DNA from: Telluria antibiotica
GTDB lineage: Bacteria > Pseudomonadota > Gammaproteobacteria > Burkholderiales > Burkholderiaceae_D
DNA: 64,000 bases
NCBI RefSeq assembly: GCF_011682055.1
Contig: NZ_JAAQOM010000002.1
Location: 62,001 to 126,000, forward strand
Direction: 5' to 3'
Shown: positions 43,752 through 52,094 of the stretch, in pieces
Layout: the number at the start of each line of letters is the position of its first letter
How positions within the stretch are numbered: the stretch's first letter is position 1
The notes under the pieces: generated by a model
The model's input: only the letters and a program-made list of their open reading frames with translations
The model's database searches: none
Told to the model about the DNA's origin: nothing
Translations under genes and position numbers: made by a program

Positions 43752-45003
43752 CGCTTCCTCGCTTGTCATCAAAGGCGGCGCCAAGCCGCGCAATGGCCGC
43801 GTCGCGCCGGCGGCGGAACGTCGGTAAAGAGACTTCGGCCAGCGCCGCCAGTTGCTGCATCGTCGGCAGCGCGCAGGTGGCCGGGTCGCGCCAGGCGTCC
43901 GGATACGTGTCGTCGTCCTGCCCGAGCAGCCGCGCATACACGGCCAGCCGCACGGGCAACCCGTCCGCCGCCAGCAGGCGCGCAACTTGACCGTCCGCCG
44001 GCTCGGCCACCGCCGCTTCCCTTGCATAGCCGGGGGGCAGTGAAACAGCCAGCGCCAGTGCTTCCAGCCGCGGGTCGTCCCACGCGTCGGGGGGCGAGGC
44101 ATCCATTTCCGGTGCCTCGGCGTCGAGGGCGTCCTCGCGCGCTTCCAGGATGCGGTCCGGGCCCGGCGTCGCGGCCCCTTCCGAGTCCTGCAGCACGCGC
44201 CAGTAATCCTCGACCCAGGCCGACGCGTCATCCCGGTCCTGCAGCCAGTCTTCGTCGCGGTTGCCGGACAGTTGTTCGTAGTCGCCGATCTCGCGCAGCA
44301 TCGCACCGATCTTGTCCGGACTGTCCTTCAGGCCCGCGAAACGTTTCGACCGCGTGTGCAGCGGGCCCGGGCCACCGCCGAACGACTCGAGCGAAGCGCT
44401 CCAGCGCAGGATCCACTCGGGGCGGCAATCGGCGATCGTGCGCAACTGGCGCACTTCGATGGGTGCAGCGCCGTCGTCGATGGCGCGTCCGAGGATCGCC
44501 CCGACCTGCTCCCGGTGCGCGCGCCAGTTGCCGAACAGGCGGGCCACGTCGTGGTACGCGGTGTCCAGCATGCGGTAGGCGTAGATGCGGTTCGGGCTGC
44601 ACGGGCGGCCGCAGGCGGCCTGGTAATTGTCGGCGTCGACGCGGTCGCGCAGCACGGCGTACATATCGTTCACCTTCTTGCGCAACAGCGCGTCGCCCGC
44701 GGACTCCGTGGCGACGGCGGCGCACATGGCGTCCCAGTCGACCGGCCGCGCGCGCAATTCCACGACAAGGGCCACGGCCAGATCGTACACGGTGTCGCCG
44801 TAGCCATTGCCGGCCGCGCGGGCGCGCGCGCCGTGCCTCTGCGCGAGCAACAAGGCGGCCATGCGGTCGACGTAGTCTTCCAGGGCGTCGGGACCGGGGC
44901 GCAAGGCATCGGCGCCGCGCAGCGCGGCGAGCGAGCACTGTCCCAGCAGCTTGCGCACTTCCTCCCACCCCGGTTCCTGGTACCGGGTTCCCGGCAAACG
45001 CAT
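43744..45003 (-). CDS. Hypothetical protein with C-terminal sigma-region-4-like helix-turn-helix
   Basis: The protein has 419 residues from ATG 45003 (MRLPGTRYQEPG). Most of it is helical, with no membrane segment. Cys residues occur in AACGRPCSP. The last 40 residues (LPTMQQLAALAEVSLPTFRRRRDAAIARL) look like the helix-turn-helix of sigma factor region 4, a domain often reused for DNA or partner binding. No region 2 is recognisable, so it is probably not a functional sigma factor by itself. It lies 97 nt after the transpeptidase gene. Confidence 0.62.
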   Translation of the reverse strand: MRLPGTRYQEPGWEEVRKLLGQCSLAALRGADALRPGPDALEDYVDRMAALLLAQRHGARARAAGNGYGDTVYDLAVALVVELRARPVDWDAMCAAVATESAGDALLRKKVNDMYAVLRDRVDADNYQAACGRPCSPNRIYAYRMLDTAYHDVARLFGNWRAHREQVGAILGRAIDDGAAPIEVRQLRTIADCRPEWILRWSASLESFGGGPGPLHTRSKRFAGLKDSPDKIGAMLREIGDYEQLSGNRDEDWLQDRDDASAWVEDYWRVLQDSEGAATPGPDRILEAREDALDAEAPEMDASPPDAWDDPRLEALALAVSLPPGYAREAAVAEPADGQVARLLAADGLPVRLAVYARLLGQDDDTYPDAWRDPATCALPTMQQLAALAEVSLPTFRRRRDAAIARLGAAFDDKRGSDA

Positions 45004-45100
45004 AAATCCTCTTCGATGGTCGGTCCACAATGGCAGGACCGTAACAGATCATGCCATAGAAACACATCGAGAAGGCGCGCAGCTGAGTGGCAATCACCCC

Positions 45101-48100
45101 TCAATTCGATGCGTAGCCCAGGCCGCGCCGGGCGACCGCCTCCAGCACGGCGGCGGCAACCGGGGCTGCATGCTCGCCGCCCGTCGCTTCCGAACGGCTG
45201 ACGAAGACGGCGACCGCCAGCCGGTGGTCCTGCCCCGGCACGCTGTGCGGCTCCAGCCAGCCCGTGAACCAGACGGTGGCCTGCGTGCCGTCGCCGGTCG
45301 GCGCCGTCCCCGTCTTGCCGGACAGGCCGCGCCGGACGCCTGCCAGCGCCGGTGCGCGGAACGCGGCCGACGCCGTGCCGACGTCGACGACGCCCTTCAT
45401 GCCGGCGCGGATGCGGTCCAGGCGCACGTCCAGCGCCGGCCCCGCTGACGGCGCGGCCGCCCTGCCGTCCAGCTGCGCCAGCAGGTGCGGGGCGATCACG
45501 CGGCCCTGGCCGACGGCGCCCGCCACGAGCGCCATCTGCAGCGGCGTCGCCTGCATGCGCAGGCCGATCGCCATCTGGCGCAGTTCGTGGCGCGTGTGGA
45601 CAGGGTCGATGCCGGCGGGCGTGGCTTGCAGCGCGTCCCACGTGGACCACGGATAATCCGCCGGCAGCAGCCCCCCGTCGAGCCGCAGCGCCGTGCCGAA
45701 GCCGAGCCGGCGCGCCATCGCGACGATGGGGCGCACGGCATCGAGCGCGCCCGGCTCCAGTGGCTGCAGGTCCGGCACGCCGCCGTCCGGCCGGCCGAGA
45801 AGGCTCTTGTCGGACAGCTCCCCGGTCCACGCGAACCACGTGTTCAAGCTGTACGTCAGCGCTTGCGCGAGGCCCAGGCGGCCGTCCTGCGCGCGCCGGT
45901 CCAGGCCCTGGTCGCGGAAATTCGTGATGCGGGCGCGCCCGTCGACAGGATACGTTGCCGCGTCGGTGCGGAATGCGAAGCCGCGCGCCGCGGCCTGCGC
46001 ATTGATGGCCGCGAGCGGCAAGCCGTCCAGCAAGGCATCGAGCTCGCGGTTGGCCTGCGCCGCCCGTTCCAGGCCGAGGGCGCTGACGATCTTGAACGTC
46101 GATCCCGGTGCCCGTTCCGCGCCGCCGTCGTGCTGCAAGGCCGGGAGGCGCAACGGGCTCGCGGCCGGGTCGATGCGGTCGGCGTCGCGCGCCTCGCGCC
46201 AGTTGTCCGTATCGACGGCGGGCATGCCCGCGCCGGCCGCCGCGAGGATGGCACCGGTCTCCGTGTCGAGCAGCACGACGCCGGCCTGGCGCCCGCCCGG
46301 CGGCGCCGCGCCGCCGCTGCACGCGCTGCCGTCCCAGTGGCCGCGGCGCATGGCGATGCAGTCGAGTGCGGCCTGCGCCGTCGCTTGCAGGCCGAGGTCC
46401 AACGTCAGCCGCGCCGCGTGGCCGGTGCCCGGCAGCCGGCCCAGCATCGCGGCCACGCTGCCGGCCTGGTTCGCGCGCACGCCCAGCAACGTGGCGAGAC
46501 CGGCCGCACGCGCCGCGTCCGTCGGCGCGCCGTCGCGCCACAGCGGTATGCCGGTGCGGTCGGCCAGCACGACGTCGGCCAGCGGCGCCGCCGGCCGCGT
46601 CGTGGACGGGCCCAATGCCTGCCACGCGAGCCGGCCGTCGCGCACGACGAGGTGGCGGTAGCGCGCGTCGCCCGGCGTCGCCAGTGCGTCGGTGCTCAGC
46701 GGCGCCGCGTCCAGCACGATCTCCGGCGCGGCGCGGTCGGGCAGCAGCTCGAGTAGCTGCACCTCGTCCGCGGCGCGGCATGCGCGGCCATCGCAGGCGG
46801 GCTGCGGTGCGCGGACGAGCTGCGCGCCGCTCACGTGCTTCACACGTCCCGCGACCATGAGTTTGATAGTGCTCCCGTCCCGCAGCGGCGCGGCGAGCCG
46901 CAAGTGCAGTCGCGCGGCGGCGCCGGCATCCGGCCACGCGCCGATGCGCTGCCACGGCGCCCAGCCCTGCGGCAGGCCGGCGAACAGCCGGGCGCCGGCG
47001 GGCGGCATGTCGTCCACGAGCGGCAGGGGCGCGGTGGCGCCGTCGAGCAGCGCCTCGGCGCGCCATGTGCCCGCGATGCCCGCGATGCCTGCGCCGACGC
47101 GCCACGCGAGCAGCCGGCGCTCGGCATTGAAGACGCGCACCTGCTCGCGCACGAAATCGCCGTCGGCGCGACGATACAGGCGTTCGAGCAGGCGCAGCGC
47201 ATCGCCGTCGAGCACGACGCCATCCCACGGCGTCTTGCCGGCCGCGCGCCACGCGGCGAGGTCCGGCGGGGCCAGCTCGGCCAGGCCATTCGCGCCCAGG
47301 CGCACGAGGCCCCGGGCCTGCAACTGGCCGAACAGCTGCTCGTCTTCCAGCGCGGGCGCCGCGGCGGCCGGCACGCGGTAGTCGCCGGGCGCCAACGACG
47401 CCTCGACGCTCGGGCCCTGCGCCGGCAGCGCGACCACGAGCGCGCGCGCCGCGGGCGCGGGCCGGTACAGCTGCACCGCGAGCGCACCCGCGGCCGGACA
47501 CGCGGCAGCCGGCCTGCGCACGAGGCGCAGCGCACCGCCGTGCCACGTCAGCCAGCCCTCACCGCGCAGCGCGGCCGCGCCTTCATTACGCGCAGCTTGC
47601 GGCGCGGCCGCGGACGTCCAGCGCGCCTCGCCCTCCCAGCGCACGCCGAGGTCCGACGCGACCCGGCCGTCGATGCGGACGCGCGGCATCGCCTGCTCGG
47701 CCAGCAATACGTTGCGCGGCGCGTCCAGGCGCGCCACGTCGGCGAACGTCCAGCCGATGCGCAGCGGCAGCAGCCGGTCGGGCCGCGCGCGGTCCGCGAG
47801 CTGGTCGCACAAGTCGATGTGGTGCACGGGGCCGGCGCGCAAGCCCGACAGCACGAGCACGGCCGCGTCGCCCTGCGTGACCACGGTCGCGCCGGGCGTC
47901 TCCGGCACCGAGAACGCGAGGCCCGGCACGACCGCCTGCAGGCGCGCGGCGCCGTCGCCTGCCGGCACGTCGACATCAGCAACAAGCCAGCGCGCGTGCA
48001 CGACGATGAGCGCGGCGCCTGCGCCGGCCAGCAGCGCGCAGCCGGCCGTCAGCCAGCGCAGCGGCGCGCGCGCGCGCGCGCGCGCGGGCGCGGACGGCCG

Positions 48101-48184
48101 CGTGCGCGTGCCGGCCCGCAGGTTGCGCGCGCGCCGCAGGCGCGTCCGGTTGGCCGCAACGGCCTCGACGAGCACTCCGATCAT
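45101..48184 (-). CDS. Penicillin-binding transpeptidase with large periplasmic extension
   Basis: The protein has 1027 residues. A basic cytosolic tail (1-45) and one membrane segment (about 46-65) are followed by about 530 residues of unfamiliar beta-rich periplasmic sequence. A D,D-transpeptidase domain then has all three motifs: S695-T-F-K698 (GSTFK), S779-L-N781 and K957-T-G. It would crosslink peptidoglycan, probably with the SEDS protein of the opposed operon. It is larger than PBP2 or PBP3, and the N-terminal part is not a standard dimerisation domain that I recognise. A 23-bp alternating GC tract lies in codons about 33-40. First gene of the minus-strand unit. Confidence 0.9.
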   Translation of the reverse strand: MIGVLVEAVAANRTRLRRARNLRAGTRTRPSAPARARARAPLRWLTAGCALLAGAGAALIVVHARWLVADVDVPAGDGAARLQAVVPGLAFSVPETPGATVVTQGDAAVLVLSGLRAGPVHHIDLCDQLADRARPDRLLPLRIGWTFADVARLDAPRNVLLAEQAMPRVRIDGRVASDLGVRWEGEARWTSAAAPQAARNEGAAALRGEGWLTWHGGALRLVRRPAAACPAAGALAVQLYRPAPAARALVVALPAQGPSVEASLAPGDYRVPAAAAPALEDEQLFGQLQARGLVRLGANGLAELAPPDLAAWRAAGKTPWDGVVLDGDALRLLERLYRRADGDFVREQVRVFNAERRLLAWRVGAGIAGIAGTWRAEALLDGATAPLPLVDDMPPAGARLFAGLPQGWAPWQRIGAWPDAGAAARLHLRLAAPLRDGSTIKLMVAGRVKHVSGAQLVRAPQPACDGRACRAADEVQLLELLPDRAAPEIVLDAAPLSTDALATPGDARYRHLVVRDGRLAWQALGPSTTRPAAPLADVVLADRTGIPLWRDGAPTDAARAAGLATLLGVRANQAGSVAAMLGRLPGTGHAARLTLDLGLQATAQAALDCIAMRRGHWDGSACSGGAAPPGGRQAGVVLLDTETGAILAAAGAGMPAVDTDNWREARDADRIDPAASPLRLPALQHDGGAERAPGSTFKIVSALGLERAAQANRELDALLDGLPLAAINAQAAARGFAFRTDAATYPVDGRARITNFRDQGLDRRAQDGRLGLAQALTYSLNTWFAWTGELSDKSLLGRPDGGVPDLQPLEPGALDAVRPIVAMARRLGFGTALRLDGGLLPADYPWSTWDALQATPAGIDPVHTRHELRQMAIGLRMQATPLQMALVAGAVGQGRVIAPHLLAQLDGRAAAPSAGPALDVRLDRIRAGMKGVVDVGTASAAFRAPALAGVRRGLSGKTGTAPTGDGTQATVWFTGWLEPHSVPGQDHRLAVAVFVSRSEATGGEHAAPVAAAVLEAVARRGLGYASN
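48064..48086. repeat. 23-bp alternating GC tract inside the transpeptidase gene
   Basis: Pure alternating G and C (about 11.5 dinucleotides) encodes the basic tail near residues 33-40. Dinucleotide tracts of this length can slip during replication and would shift the frame just after the start of the gene. Confidence 0.85.
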
Positions 48185-48403
48185 CCTGTCCTCTGTGCGT
48201 GGGAGTCCTTGGGGTTTCCTTGCCCGCCTAGCGGGGGGCGGCGGAAAGCGTGCGTGCGCCGGTCGCGGTTTTACGCGCTTCGTCCCGCGTTTTGCGCGGT
48301 CCGTCGCACGCCGGTGGAGACGTGCGCGGGCCGCGACTACAGTACACACATCGACGAACGCTTCACGGTGAAGCAGTCAGGACACCCACCCGAGGAGAAC
48401 ATC

Positions 48404-48622
48404 ATGAACGTCATCAAGCACATGGAAGCCGCCTTCCTGGTCGCACTGAGCCTGGCCGCCGTCTCGAGCGTCGCCGTCGACCGCATGCAGCCCGCCCAGG
48501 CCGCGACCCAAGCCGTCGCCATCACGGCCGGCATCCCCGTCGTGCACGTCACCGCCAAGCGCCTGACGCCGGCCGAGAAACAGCAGATGCTGGCGCTGGA
48601 GCGCGTGCGGAGCCGCGCATGA
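48404..48622 (+). CDS. Small exported protein, 72 aa
   Basis: The frame starts at ATG 48404 after a strong GAGGAG site. The N-terminal hydrophobic stretch (HMEAAFLVALSLAAVSSVAV) looks like a signal peptide or anchor. The remainder (AVAITAGIPVVHVTAKRLTPAEKQQM) ends in a basic helix. Similar short proteins are common in this bacterial group and uncharacterised. It is divergent from the transpeptidase gene. A 26-bp palindrome lies just downstream. Confidence 0.65.
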   Translation: MNVIKHMEAAFLVALSLAAVSSVAVDRMQPAQAATQAVAITAGIPVVHVTAKRLTPAEKQQMLALERVRSRA

Positions 48623-48630
48623 TGCGGCGC

Positions 48631-48656
48631 GGACGGCTGCACGCGTGCAGCCGTCC
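48631..48656. repeat. 26-bp perfect palindrome
   Basis: Each 13-base arm reads GGACGGCTGCACG, and the second arm is its exact reverse complement. It lies 9 nt after the small exported protein gene. There is no T run, so a terminator is possible but not canonical. It could also be a protein-binding site. Confidence 0.75.
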
Positions 48657-48784
48657 AAGCGTCGACATCCGCGTCATTTCTCGACGTAATCTGTTTCAGA
48701 TGTAAGGATCTGCTTCAACTGCTGAATCCGCGCCGTGCCCGCGCTATATTGGTCCCATCCGCAGCCCGGATTTTGGAGACCGAC

Positions 48785-49336
48785 ATGAAACACCTCGCCC
48801 TTGCCGCTTTGATCGCCCTCGGCGCTGCCGCCCCCCTGCCTTCCATGGCTTACAGCAACGTCAGCGTGGTCATCAGGACCGCGCCGCCGGCCCCGCTGTA
48901 CGAACGCGTTCCACCGCCCCGCTACGGCTACGTGTGGGCGCCTGGCCACTGGGAATGGAATGGTTATCGCCACGTGTGGGCACCCGGCTTCTGGATGGCC
49001 GAGCGCCCGGGCTTCGTCTACCGCGCCCCTGCCTGGTACCAGGGCAACGGCGGCTGGTATCTGCAGCCCGCCGCCTGGACGCCGTACGGCCCGGCACGCT
49101 ATGAACGCCAGTACGAGCGGGACGGGTATCGCGAGCGCCAGTACGAGCGCGGATATGGCGACCGTCCGTATTACCGCGACCGCGACCGAGACGGCATCCC
49201 CGACCGCTACGAGCACGGCCACCGGCGCTGGGACGAAGACCGCGACGGCATCCCGAACCGCTACGACCGCGATCGCGACGGCGACGGCGTACCGAACCGG
49301 TGGGATCACAGGCCGGACAATCCGTACCGCCGCTAA
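48785..49336 (+). CDS. Exported YXWGXW-type protein with Asp/Arg repeat tail
   Basis: The protein has 183 residues from ATG 48785. A signal peptide ends at SMAYS. The mid part shows the GYVWAPGHWEWNGYRHVWAPG pattern of YXWGXW-repeat proteins. The tail contains repeated DRDGIPDRY, DRDGIPNRY and DGDGVPNRW units, like calcium-binding thrombospondin type 3 repeats (alternating Asp at odd positions). A cell-surface structural role is plausible. A terminator follows. Confidence 0.82.
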   Translation: MKHLALAALIALGAAAPLPSMAYSNVSVVIRTAPPAPLYERVPPPRYGYVWAPGHWEWNGYRHVWAPGFWMAERPGFVYRAPAWYQGNGGWYLQPAAWTPYGPARYERQYERDGYRERQYERGYGDRPYYRDRDRDGIPDRYEHGHRRWDEDRDGIPNRYDRDRDGDGVPNRWDHRPDNPYRR

Positions 49337-49345
49337 TCCATGACG

Positions 49346-49373
49346 ACAGCGCCGCGCCCCGGCGCTGTTTTTC
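49346..49373 (+). terminator. Rho-independent terminator
   Basis: The 8-bp stem ACAGCGCC/GGCGCTGT (49346-49353 and 49361-49368) has a seven-base loop and is followed by five T. It lies just after the YXWGXW-type gene. Confidence 0.85.
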
Positions 49374-49415
49374 CTTGTGGCCACAACGCCAGCCAAAAGC
49401 GGGTATCCTGACGGC

Positions 49416-50117
49416 ATGAACGACTTCCCCGACCTGGACCGGATCGCCTACAAGGCCGAGCGCGCCGCCAGCCGCCGCCTCGTGCGCAGCGAAGGGCTGT
49501 CCGCTGCCGACGCGCTGCGCCGCACCCTGGCGCTGGCGGCCGGCGCGCAGGGACTCGACGCGCTCGTCGCCGCTCGTTCCGGCCAACTGGCCGCGCAAGC
49601 GGCACGCGACCTGGCCAGGGCCGCCGAGAAAGCGGCGGCCAACGCGCGCCGCGCCGCCCGCCACGACGGCCAGCCCAGCGCCTGGCGCGGCTGGTTCGAC
49701 GGCTCCGCGCGGCCGAATCCGGGCCGTTGCGGCATCGGCGCGCTGCTCAGCGGGCCGGACGGCGTGCGGGTCGAAGTCGCCCAGCCGGCCGGCCATGGCA
49801 ACAGCAGCGAGGCGGAATACCGCGCGCTGATCGCCGTGCTCGAAGCGGCCGTCACGCACGGCGCGCACGACCTCACGCTGTACGGCGACAGCCGCGTCGT
49901 CATCGACGACGTCAACGGCCCCGACCTGTACGCCGCACCGGCGCTCGCGCCCTACCGCGCCCGCGTGCTGGCGCTGCTCGCCGCCCTGCCGGACGTGCGC
50001 TTACGCTGGGTGCCGCGTCACAAAAATACCGAAGCCGATGCGCTGTCGCAGCGCGCGCTCGGCGCCCTCCCTCTCGACCACAACGATGCAAGCAACGACA
50101 CGACCACTGCCTCCTGA
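49416..50117 (+). CDS. RNase H-like protein with helical N-terminal domain
   Basis: The protein has 233 residues from ATG 49416. The first 85 residues form an Ala-rich helical region. The rest is an RNase H fold: FDGSARPNPG with the first Asp, EAEYRALI with the catalytic Glu, YGDSRVVI with the second Asp, and EADALSQ with the last one. It matches the RnhA-like group (reverse-transcriptase-like RVT_3) that hydrolyses RNA in RNA-DNA hybrids. It overlaps the next gene by 32 nt. Confidence 0.9.
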   Translation: MNDFPDLDRIAYKAERAASRRLVRSEGLSAADALRRTLALAAGAQGLDALVAARSGQLAAQAARDLARAAEKAAANARRAARHDGQPSAWRGWFDGSARPNPGRCGIGALLSGPDGVRVEVAQPAGHGNSSEAEYRALIAVLEAAVTHGAHDLTLYGDSRVVIDDVNGPDLYAAPALAPYRARVLALLAALPDVRLRWVPRHKNTEADALSQRALGALPLDHNDASNDTTTAS

Positions 50118-50766
50118 ACTGGACGCCTGGCGTCACCGCCTGGCCGCACTTGCCGCCGCCGCGCTGGCCGAACAAGGCCCCGACGGCGCCCACGACCTGA
50201 CCCACTTCGAACGCGTGTGGCGCAATGCCCAGGCGCTGCTCGCACACTATCCGCAGGCGGACGCGCTCGTCGTGCTGGCGGCATGCTATCTGCACGACCT
50301 CGTCAATGTGCCCAAGGACGATCCGCGCCGCAGCAGCGCGTCGCGCCTGTCGGCCGGGCTGGCACGCGAACGGCTGGCCGCGCTCGGGTTCCGCGCGGAC
50401 AAGCTGGCCGGCGTCGCGCACGCCATCGAGGCGCACAGCTTTTCCGCCGCCGTGCCCGCGACCACGCTGGAAGCGCGCATCGTCCAGGACGCCGACCGTC
50501 TCGACGGCCTCGGTGCCGTGGGCCTTGCCCGCATGTTCTACATCGCGGGCCGCATGGGCAGCGCCCTCGCGCACGGCGCCGACCCGCTCGCGCGCGGGCG
50601 CCCGCTGGACGACAAGGCGTATGCGCTCGACCACATCGACACCAAGCTCGCGCGCCTTCCCGGCATGATGCAGACGGACGCCGGACGCGCGCTGGCGGAG
50701 CGGCGGCTCGCCATGCTGACGGAGTTCCGCGCCGCGTTCGCCGCCGAGTGGACCGGGAAGGACTAA
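50086..50766 (+). CDS. HD-domain phosphohydrolase
   Basis: The protein has 226 residues. The metal-binding set is visible: DLTHFERVWRNA with the first His, CYLHDLVN with the HD pair, and VQDADRLDGLGAVG with the last Asp, typical of the YedJ-like group. The substrate is probably a nucleotide or phosphate ester. It is coupled to the RNase H-like gene by a 32-nt overlap, so a joint nucleic acid or nucleotide role is possible. Confidence 0.88.
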   Translation: MQATTRPLPPELDAWRHRLAALAAAALAEQGPDGAHDLTHFERVWRNAQALLAHYPQADALVVLAACYLHDLVNVPKDDPRRSSASRLSAGLARERLAALGFRADKLAGVAHAIEAHSFSAAVPATTLEARIVQDADRLDGLGAVGLARMFYIAGRMGSALAHGADPLARGRPLDDKAYALDHIDTKLARLPGMMQTDAGRALAERRLAMLTEFRAAFAAEWTGKD

Positions 50767-50834
50767 AGGCGTCACTGTTGTCATCACGGCACTAGTGCTA
50801 CCATAGAAGTTTTCCGCCTCTTCACGGGAAACCC

Positions 50835-52094
50835 ATGACCACGAGTGCCACGCTTGCAAAACCCCGGTCCGGCAACCTGAATTTCGTCCTGATCAGCGTC
50901 TTCGTCGACATGCTCGGCATCGGCCTGATCGTGCCCGTGCTGCCGGGCCTCGTGGGAGAATTCGTCACCGACCCCGGACAGCAGGCCCACTGGTACAGCC
51001 TGTTGAGCGCCACGTTCGGCCTGATGCAATTCCTGTTCATGCCGATGGTCGGGGCGATCTCCGACCGCATCGGCCGCCGCCCCGTGCTGCTGTATTCGAT
51101 GGCCGGCATGTGCATCAACTTCCTCGCGACGGCCTGGGCCCCGAACCTTGCCTGCCTGTTCATCGGCCGCGTGGTGGGCGGAGCGTCGTCGGCCAGCATG
51201 TCGGTGGCGGCGGCGTATGCATCCGACGTGTCGACGCCGGAGAACCGCGCGAAAAGCTTCGGCAAGATAGGCGCGGCGTTCGGCTTCGGCTTCGTGTGCG
51301 GCCCCGTCCTCGGCGGCCTGCTGGGCAATGTGGGCCTGCACCTGCCGTTCTACGTGGCGGGCGCGCTGTCCGCCGCGAACTTCGTGTACGGCTACGTCGC
51401 CGTGCCGGAATCGCTGCCGCGCGAGCGCCGCACGCCGTTCAAGTGGGACCGCGTGAACCCGTTCGGCGCGCTGCTGCGCCTGGCCGGGCGGCGCGACATC
51501 CGCGGCCTCATCGTCGTCTACATGCTCGTGTCGTTCGCCCAGATGATGCTGCAGACGACGTGGGTGCTGTTCACGACGTTCCGCTTCGGCTGGACGCCGC
51601 GCGACAACGGCATCGCCCTGTTCTGCGTGGGCGTGTGCTCGATCGTCGTGCAGGCCGGGCTGCTCCCGCGGCTGATCAAGCGCTTCGGCGAAGTGCGGCT
51701 GTCGCTGATCGGCGTCGCGTCCGGCGCCGTGACCTATCTCCTGTACGCGCTCGCGACGCACGGCTGGATGATGTACGTTTTCATCCTGTGCAACCTGCTG
51801 TCGTTCGCGGCCGGTCCGGCGCTGCAGGGCATCCTGTCCAAAGCGTCGTCCAGCCGCGAACAGGGCGAGCTGATGGGCTCGCTGCAATCGGCCAGCAGCA
51901 TCGGCTTCGTCATCATGCCCATGATCGGCGGGGAGCTGTTGCGCGCCACGAGCCACGTGCCCCCGCTGGACTGGCGCGTGGGCGGGCCGTTCTTCGTGTG
52001 CGCCGCGATGCAGGCCACCGCCCTGGTCGTCGCCCACCGCTACTTCCGCAACCACGGCATCCCGGAGACGGCACCCGCCGCCGAACAGGCGTGA
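50835..52094 (+). CDS. MFS drug-efflux transporter, TetA-like
   Basis: The 419-residue protein has twelve membrane segments. The DxLGxGxxxPxLP start (DMLGIGLIVPVLP) and the motif GAISDRIGRRPVLL are typical of the TCR/Tet class of drug-proton antiporters. The true substrate is unknown. A related tetracycline transporter function cannot be assumed. Its stop overlaps the following GTG start (GTGA), so it is cotranscribed with the EamA-type gene. Confidence 0.9.
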   Translation: MTTSATLAKPRSGNLNFVLISVFVDMLGIGLIVPVLPGLVGEFVTDPGQQAHWYSLLSATFGLMQFLFMPMVGAISDRIGRRPVLLYSMAGMCINFLATAWAPNLACLFIGRVVGGASSASMSVAAAYASDVSTPENRAKSFGKIGAAFGFGFVCGPVLGGLLGNVGLHLPFYVAGALSAANFVYGYVAVPESLPRERRTPFKWDRVNPFGALLRLAGRRDIRGLIVVYMLVSFAQMMLQTTWVLFTTFRFGWTPRDNGIALFCVGVCSIVVQAGLLPRLIKRFGEVRLSLIGVASGAVTYLLYALATHGWMMYVFILCNLLSFAAGPALQGILSKASSSREQGELMGSLQSASSIGFVIMPMIGGELLRATSHVPPLDWRVGGPFFVCAAMQATALVVAHRYFRNHGIPETAPAAEQA

